From Pisolithus tinctorius (Eukaryota > Basidiomycota > Agaricomycetes > Boletales > Pisolithaceae), in contig JANFAH010000076.1 in NCBI GenBank assembly GCA_024663395.1, positions 124,001 to 188,000 on the forward strand: DNA of 64,000 bases, in the 5' to 3' direction. Positions within the stretch are counted from its first letter, which is position 1. Each line of letters opens with the position of its first letter. This document shows positions 58,026-64,000 of the stretch, one piece after another. The notes beneath the pieces were generated by a model, which was not told the DNA's origin, searched no databases, and saw nothing but the letters and a program-made list of their open reading frames with translations. A program made the position numbers and the translations under genes.

Positions 58026-59954
58026 ATGATGGCCAACGGTCTCCGTTCGCGACTTTTGCACGCCCAGGACGATCTGTCGTCATCGGTTCCTGCAGGAAGA
58101 CGTTCGACGGCTTTGCGAGGCTTGGATACTGCCGGACTCACCGTGGACTCTGTCCTTCAGCGCATTCTGAGCTGCTCCAAGGAATACCTAGAACGATTTC
58201 CGTTTTCTAAACCCATTACACGACCAGCAAATGAACGGGTCCAATCCATTTCACTCCCTGAGCCACCTTCTCTGGTGCCCGCTTTGGTTAACCTCGGTGC
58301 ACCGATCGGGGTGGCGGAGGAGATGCAGCGTGTTTATCAGCAACATGCCATTGAGCTCAAGCAGCGGTATGAAACTGCAGCGTTTCAAGTAACACTTGCC
58401 CTATCCCGATGCGCTGGCCCGTCTACATCACCATCCCTCCAGCCCAAACTCCTCGCTACTATCAAAGAACTTTACAATACGAGACTCGAGGATTGGCTGA
58501 GAGCCTGTCTATCGCTGTATAAGGGGCGGGCTGCTATAAGTACTGGTCAGGGAGACCGCTCGCAACGCGGTAAAGGCACGCAGACGACGTTCAATGTTGT
58601 AGGTTGCTTATTCTCTTCACTATCGCAGTTATTACAACTGAGGCGGAAAACTCAGGAGTATGTTCCTCTCCTGGAACGTTTCTTTTTAGAGAACCCTTTT
58701 CCTACTCACGCCGACAAAATCTCGCTTGCCAAACAATCAGGCATGACCTATAGGCAGATTCACGTTTGGGTTAGTTGCTCGATTAATTGTCGGTACGATT
58801 CTGACCTGTGTTTCTTCGGTTACTGAACTAGTTTCAAAACAAACGCACTCGCTCAAAAAAGGATGGCAAAATGTTGCACAAGAAAATCGTTTTGAACGGA
58901 CCAACATCCCCTGTGGGCTCGGTATGCAATGAGGCGAAACATCGTACGAAGCCGAATGACATTCGCAATGGACAATCACTACCTCGGGATAAGGCCATTG
59001 TGAGTAGGCCAGTTGCGCTTATAACCCTATGCATCTGATTATAATAAGATACCTCCTGATGCCCAGGATCCATTAGATGCTCCAGCACCTCCCCACGCCT
59101 TCCCCTCCACCTACCCCCCGCCTTCTCGATACAAGCCCTTCTCAGAGAATATTACACTACAGTCTCACTTCTGGCGCAAGCAGTCTCTCCCCGTGCGATC
59201 ACTATCAGCTACCAGCGTATCGGATCTCGTAGAGATGTTCTCGCAGTTGAGCGTTAGAGACGATTATGACCACCGTCCGCAAATGCACTCGACTCGCCCA
59301 TCAGAAATCGGTGCCGCGATCGTTTCGACCGTCATCAAACCTTTCTCAGCACCACTCTTTGCAGCTTGCCAGCCCGTCAAATTCGTTGCCAAGGCTGCCT
59401 TCGCTCCTTTTCCCACCGTACCTGCTCCTCGTACTCCTTTACATCCCTTCCGGACTCCTAGCCCGCAAGCTCAACCATTCACATTGATACCCTCTAGTAT
59501 CCAACAGACATCCAAAAGCAGGCGAAAAGTTGCTCCCCTACCAAAGAGAACACCACAGGTTTCGACCAAAATCAAACAAGATTTGACGCTCTCAACTCCG
59601 GATTATTCAAATCATCGGTCTCCCTGTTCTTCTGTGCGATCTTCGTCGTCTGAGTTGAGCCCGTCGGTTGCCTCATCGCCGGAAGTCGGTTCACCCCTCT
59701 TGCTATCTCTTCCAGGCGAGGTATCCCTTGTTGGAGAGTCTCGCCTTCCGACCGGCGAGGATGTTTTCGGCTCTCTTACCGCTGAGAGTCCCTCGGGAAA
59801 ACTTCGGTCTAATTCCTCATTAGTGTCTGATCATATGCGCAGTACAATTTCTGAAATATCGATCTCGCAGGGCAATCCCAGTGCCATCGTGAGAACGATA
59901 CGAAGGGCAGTTCCGCCGCCGTATACTAGACTTCCACTATGCATTGGGTCTTGA
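58026..59954 (+). CDS. HD2: HD2 homeodomain mating-type protein (matA)
   Basis: 605 residues, or 585 if the in-frame 60-nt segment 58596-58655 is an intron. Exons: 58026-58769, 58832-58999, 59049-59954. The N-terminal 190 residues form the partner-recognition region (VDSVLQRILSCSKEYLERFP, EEMQRVYQQHAIELKQRYE). The homeodomain follows: YVPLLERFFLENPFPTHADK, SLAKQSGMTYRQIHVW and, after an intron inside the recognition helix, FQNKRTRSKKDG. The WFQNKR core is the typical HD2 class. The intron inside helix 3 is a usual position for this family. The C-terminal half is Ser/Pro-rich and less conserved. The ATG at 58026 is followed at once by another ATG; an apparent upstream extension begins with TTG and is not used. 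Splicing of 58596-58655 would give FNEYVPLLE, closer to the family. Confidence 0.92.
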
Positions 59955-60234
59955 AGGTCATACCCGTGTCTTTCAATTATTTATAGTGTAATAAATAATA
60001 GTCGCTGTTGTATCCTGTATTTGCTAACTTATTTGCTGTCTTGCACTGGGCATTTCATTTCCTCTCATCTAGCCTTGCTCTTGTGATTGCATTGCCTGTC
60101 CGTTAGCCTCAAGTGACTAGCCACAGGTGGTAGCATCCACGTCTTCCGGTGTCACAACTCGGAGGTAACTTTCGAATTTTGGAGTGATTGTGCGTGAACC
60201 ATATCAAAATCTAACAAACTTCCTAGGCTTCTCG

Positions 60235-60763
60235 CTGTTTTTACAGCAGTTTGTCTTGCCTGCAAGCCATTAGCGACCTGCGAAGCGCAACCCTGCAATG
60301 ACCTACAACACTCATTAAACTTCCCAGTCCACCATTATTTCTACCGCCAACAGTACCACCACTGAATTTGGATTGAACAAGGAACTTCATGGCTGTCATT
60401 GCTGCGCCGCTGACCGCATCTTGCTTGCTGCCAGAGCTCGCACCCCTACTATTATCAAAGAGCTTGCTTGTGTCACCTATCGCCAGGCTGATCAACTGAC
60501 TCTGGCTGCCTCCACTACCCCCTCCACCGGAAGTGAATGATTTAAGTGCGTGTCGTTACGTGAGTGCGAGCGTTTTTCGAGGCTTCGAAGGATCGAGGTG
60601 GACTTATCCTACCTGCAAAGCAGCCGTGCTGCCCATCGAGCTAGCACTCAGACCGCTAGTAGACTCTTAATTGTAGGCCCTATCATGGGCATCGCGAACG
60701 CTCTCCTCGTCGACGGGCCCCTCGTGTTCGTCCTGGGTATGATGATGAAAACAGTGGTTAACT
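60235..60763 (-). pseudogene. Truncated, decayed copy of the beta-flanking gene
   Basis: This stretch repeats the last two exons and intervening intron of the intact gene at 61616-62624. It has an exon-5-like part (about 60740-60613, encoding DEHEGPVDEESVRDAHDR) and an exon-6-like part (60551-60241, SKQDAVSGAAMTAMKFLVQS). Three lesions are visible: the codon after AYN is TAA (60667-60669) where the intact copy has CAA; the acceptor AG before exon 6 has become AC; and exons 1-4 are missing, similarity ending near 60763. So it cannot make the full protein. It lies between HD2 and the intact gene, in the same orientation. The long plus-strand frame across it (60550-61023) is only antisense. Confidence 0.75.
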
Positions 60764-60855
60764 TCAACTTCGATGCTGCTGGCAAACGAACACTTCCCAT
60801 TCGAAAGGAGTACTTACCTTCTTGGAACAAGCGAAGTTGGGGTAACAACACGACG

Positions 60856-61615
60856 CCTTTTCATATACAGCGGTCTTCATATCGACAGACCAGAATTGAC
60901 CAAAACTTAAAAGAGTGCTTTTATTTAGTTTTGGGATGTAGCCAAATAATGGCGCGTGCTATCCCTTACGTAAACGTCTTACACGCGCAGACACCAAACC
61001 CATCCACTCCTAAGAGACCGTGAGCCACCAAACAACGCGACGCTAAACATTTTATTGGCACGTAATTCGCAACACAATCACTAATCAACGGGTAGTAAAT
61101 TATTTGCAAAGCGGCTGCGACATACACCACTTACGCTCAGGTCCCCCAGACTCATGCATGATACACATATGCCGTGCAAACTTTTGGCTGTGTAAATAAG
61201 TGACCAGATGCTGCTTGGACCTCATTGAAAATATAATGCTTCTTTCAGATGAATTTCATTTGCCGGTAGAGAACTTGTAAAGAGTCGCTTAGCACAGACC
61301 ACGTACACACCGAGCCAACTTGAAAATGGAACGGCACCGATTATAACCACTATCCGCAACCTGGGCGCCTGGCTTGTCAATGTCAGTGAATATCCCCCGG
61401 ATCACGCACTAGAAATACTGTTCCGTGCCTGTTCTCTCGCGCAAGTAAGCTGTCCACCTCTCGAGTTTCTCTTCTTTCAATTGGCCTGCATAATTTCGAT
61501 GATCCTGACACGTCGTTCGCGGAACTTCGTCTTGATTCCTCATCACCAGTTACATACATTTCTAATATCACAAGGTAATTTCGAACTTGACGGTGAACAT
61601 ATACGTATGATTATA
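60856..61615. other. Spacer between the two beta-flanking copies
   Basis: 760 bp. A plus-strand frame at about 61335-61480 has coding-like composition but no start and no domain. It could be a relic. Nothing else seen. Confidence 0.35.
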
Positions 61616-62624
61616 TCAACGAAGCGCGGCGCTGTTTTCACATAAATTTGCTTGCCTGCTAGCCGTCAGTGACCTGCAGAGTACAACACTCGAATGACTT
61701 ACAACACCCATTAAGCTTCCTAGTCCACCACTGTTTCCACCGCCAACAGTACCACCGCTGAATTTGGATTGAACAAGGAGCTTCATGACAGTCATTGCTG
61801 CGCCGTTGACCGCGTCTTGCTTGCTGCCAGAGCTCGCACCCCCACTACTATCAAAAAGCTTGCTTGCTTCACCCATCGCTAAGCTGATCAACTGGCTCTG
61901 GCTGCCTCCACCACTCCCTCCACCGGAAGTGAATGATTTAAGTGCCTATCATCACGTGAGTAGGAGCGTCTTTCAAGGCCTCGACAAATGGCGGTGGACT
62001 TATCCTACCTGCAGAGCAGCCGCGCTGCCCATCGAGCTAGCGCTCATATTGCTAGCGGACCCTTGATTGTAGGCCCTATCGTGGGCTTCCTGAACCCTCT
62101 TTTCGTCGACGGGCTCCTCGTGTTCGTCCTGGGTACAACGATGAAAACAGTGGTTAAGAAGAAGAATTTGGCGACATACTCGGCGCCCCCTGACATGGTT
62201 CAACGCAGATGAGAACATGCCGGAGTCGTCAGAGCCACTGTGGCTACTAGCATGCCGGACGACTTCGTCGTCGTCGACTAGATCGAAATTGATGTGGTGA
62301 TTATGACGATCAAGTGATGTGCGGACAGCGGAACCTACATTCGGGTCTATCGCTCTCAGCTCTACGGTGGTGAGGACTGTTGTATTCCTCGCCGCCCGTT
62401 CTACGGAAGTCGGCTACATCATTGTCTCTGTCACGATCTGCGCGATCTCGTGAAGATAGTGTAAAACACTAACACTGAGGCCTAGATTGGGATTGGGATT
62501 GAGATTGAGATTGGGATTCCGAGTACGTCTGGTAACCTTGCTTCGCGAGATTGATGAATGTATCCTGGAATCGGTAACGTCAGTGAGTCGTTTAAGGATT
62601 TAGAATTCCGTAAGTGCTCACCAT
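61616..62624 (-). CDS. Beta-flanking gene (beta-fg) protein
   Basis: Conserved fungal protein of unknown function that marks one side of the matA locus in many Agaricomycetes. Six exons on the minus strand: 62624-62622 (only the ATG), 62564-62476, 62427-62339, 62277-62180, 62128-62009, 61945-61616; about 242 residues. The order is an N-terminal helix (DTFINLAKQGYQTYSE), a Ser-Gln repeat, an Asp/Arg-rich hydrophilic stretch, DEVVRHASSHSGSDDSGMFS, then AHDRAYNQGS, SASSMGSAAALQALKSFTSG, LISLAMGEASKLFDSSGG and SKQDAVNGAAMTVMKLL. The C-terminus is Gly/Asn-rich. The final 25 codons may be shortened by a last small intron after SLMGV. The name rests on memory of the family and its place beside matA; the sequence itself shows a soluble, partly helical protein with no catalytic motif. 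Confidence 0.75.
62485..62519 (-). repeat. Hexanucleotide repeat encoding Ser-Gln
   Basis: Tandem GATTGG/GATTGA units on the plus strand read as a (Ser-Gln) run of about five to six units in exon 2 of the beta-flanking gene. Such a track can gain or lose units without a frameshift and may be polymorphic. Confidence 0.75.
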
Positions 62625-63052
62625 GATGAAAGGCGATGGTAGTATCAGAGGACGAGTAACCTCGATTCGTGACATCTACCCAGTTATTATACTTATCTAG
62701 TCGCACAGCATTATGTCGAAGGCAGGTATATTCCCCTACAAAGAGGGACTCCATTTCACATGCCATGACGTCTCGACTGATCCTGAAGTTCCATCAGACT
62801 TGCAATTCAGAGTCAGACACCTGCTAACGGCTTCCGGCGAACTCCTTGTGACACCCTGCCTAGAACGTGTTTGGCAGTTTCTTTCCATATCACCCAAACC
62901 AGACGGAAGACCTCTCGAGTGGGGTTAAAATAGGGTTGTTGATCATCGATAGCAAGTTATCTCTTTCCTGTGTATGGACATAGCTACGGGGGTATCTTCC
63001 ACTCAGATCCCAGCAACATACTTCAATTATCAATACCTAAACTCGTTCAGCC
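62625..63052. other. Promoter side of the beta-flanking gene
   Basis: 428 bp between two minus-strand genes. A plus-strand frame (62713-62928) has no domain and lies in the expected promoter. No other feature seen. Confidence 0.4.
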
Positions 63053-63988
63053 CTAGGGTTTTGACTCATTCACATTTGTCGTAGTTACTGGTGGTCCAGA
63101 ATCGCCGGGGAATGCACCAGGTACCCCCTGTGCTGTGTCGGAACGTAGGTTCGTTCTTGGACGCTCAGACGTCTCAACGGGTGGAGCCGCCACACCCGAT
63201 GTAGTCGACTCTGTGCCCACGCCTAGATACATTTGTGCAACCTCTCGCACTCTGTCGATGTGTGGCTGGACCGTTGCTTGTGCGCAAGCTAAATACTGTT
63301 GGCTTGCCCCTACTGCAGAAGACGCCTTTTCTTGCAGTGATGTGAGAGCATCACCGGTCCCCCAGCTCGGAGAGTTAGGTCCTGGCGCAGAAATCCCCGT
63401 CGAAGATCCCATTGGACGTGGCTTCTCTTCCGAAGTTCCATATAGCGCATTCTGCAGGTGTTCAGTTGCCACCCGTATCGCACGCCAGGGGGAGCGGACT
63501 AACCTTGGCAGCATCGACGATGTTGCTCGCCGTGATCTTGGCCTGCTCAGCATATTGGCTACTAACATTCTTGGCTGTCCCGATATCCTGCTGTCCTTGT
63601 GCAACGGCAGCATTCGTCTTATGCTCGACTTCGCGCTGCAAGACATCAACACCAGAAACAGGGTCGCCAGTAACCTCGGGGCCCATTCCCTATAGACAAA
63701 CAACAATTTACCCATACCCTATTTCGGCAAAGGTGATGCAATTCCTTACCTGTGCGGCTTGAGCAGCTTTTTCGGCAGCTTCCCTTGCCTGAATTACGTT
63801 CCCCCTTACTTCATGTGCGACCGCAGGGTTCGGTGCCATTGCCTGGGCTCCTGCAGCGGTGGTCTCGCGCTCTGCGCGCCTAGAGAAAACAATCATAAGC
63901 AATTGGATGAGGCAAGTGTTGGTGGGTCAGCTCACTCGCTTCCCTCGACACCGAGTACGGATTCTTCAGTTCTTGTGCGATCAGTCAT
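63053..63988 (-). CDS. Alanine-rich helical protein of unknown function
   Basis: Four exons on the minus strand, starting MTDRTRTEESVLGVEGSE at 63988; about 245 residues. After the first intron come long amphipathic Ala/Glu/Gln helices without proline (REAAEKAAQAAQ; EHKTNAAVAQGQQDIGTA; SSQYAEQAKITASNIVDAAK). These repeat with an 11-residue feel, like LEA or apolipophorin-type proteins that coat lipids or protect during stress. The C-terminal half is disordered and Thr/Pro-rich. All three introns are GT-AG and join in frame; the last one is removed between VDAAK and NALYGTSEE. There is no signal peptide or membrane segment. The function is unknown; the LEA comparison is by composition only. 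Confidence 0.75.
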
Positions 63989-64000
63989 GGTTTGTAAGTG

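Larger units (their letters stand above)
60235..62158. repeat. Direct repeat, two copies about 1.4 kb apart
   Basis: Copy A (about 60235-60763) and copy B (about 61622-62158) match along most of their length, including introns and long identical blocks near GAATTTGGATTGAACAAGGA. They are in the same orientation. Similarity stops just after GTGGTTAA in both. This is a tandem segmental duplication of the 3' half of the beta-flanking gene, not a mobile element end. Confidence 0.8.

Noticed and set aside
60550..61023. Plus-strand open frame of 157 codons across the beta-flanking pseudogene
   Set aside because: It is the antisense of the decayed exons; the same antisense frame appears in the intact copy, so it reflects duplicated sequence, not a gene.
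61335..61480. Plus-strand stop-free stretch in the spacer between the beta-flanking copies
   Set aside because: Coding-like composition but no start codon, no domain and no clear exon partner; too short to call.
62713..62928. Plus-strand open frame of 71 codons upstream of the beta-flanking gene
   Set aside because: No domain, no splice partner, and it lies in the expected promoter of the minus-strand gene.
1..64000. tRNA, rRNA, CRISPR array or transposon with terminal repeats
   Set aside because: A visual search for tRNA T-arm signatures, regular spaced repeats and transposase or reverse-transcriptase motifs gave nothing that held up; a covariance-model scan would be needed to exclude small RNA genes.

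Overview
The window is nuclear DNA from a filamentous basidiomycete, very probably a mushroom-forming Agaricomycete. The reasons are intron-rich genes with short introns (mostly 45-65 nt), gene families typical of that class, and above all a divergent HD1/HD2 homeodomain pair beside a mitochondrial intermediate peptidase gene. That is the hallmark of the homeodomain (A, or matA) mating-type locus. All gene models were spliced by hand. Boundaries given to the base rest on reading frame, splice consensus and protein-family fit, and could be off by a base or two.

Layout. 1-24 kb is an accessory, metabolic arm: amidase (976-2861, +), GNAT acetyltransferase (3511-4608, +), a small unknown gene (4755-5214, -), a condensation-type acyltransferase (6077-7978, -), a GDP-fucose-type Golgi transporter (8965-10409, -) head-to-head with a putative protein O-fucosyltransferase (10665-12468, +), a ketopantoate-reductase-like protein (12688-13929, -) head-to-head with a D-xylose-reductase-like aldo-keto reductase (14125-15689, +), a PB1 protein (15850-18287, +), an F-box protein (19677-21458, +) and a non-mating homeobox gene (21762-22631, +).

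24-55 kb is a dense housekeeping block: WDR75/Utp17 (-), an unknown disordered protein (+), VTA1 (-), RSC9 (+), glycine decarboxylase P-protein (+), a PPR protein (-), Sec61 gamma (+), COG1 (-), TMEM115-like (-), FAM32A-like (+), a WHIM-type chromatin protein (+) and mitochondrial intermediate peptidase OCT1/MIP (+). Several of these genes are known to travel with matA in Agaricomycetes.

55-64 kb is the mating-type core. HD1 (55928-57816, -) and HD2 (58026-59954, +) diverge from a 209-bp promoter. They are followed by a decayed partial copy of the beta-flanking gene (60235-60763), the intact beta-flanking gene (61616-62624, -) and an alanine-rich helical protein (63053-63988, -). HD1 and HD2 should act together: products from different alleles dimerise after mating to switch on dikaryon development.

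Points that stand out: six introns whose reading frame requires a GC-AG rather than GT-AG boundary, very small exons (11, 14-16 and possibly 2 nt), a truncated beta-flanking pseudogene inside the mating-type region, and a transporter/transferase pair that suggests a fucosylation module.
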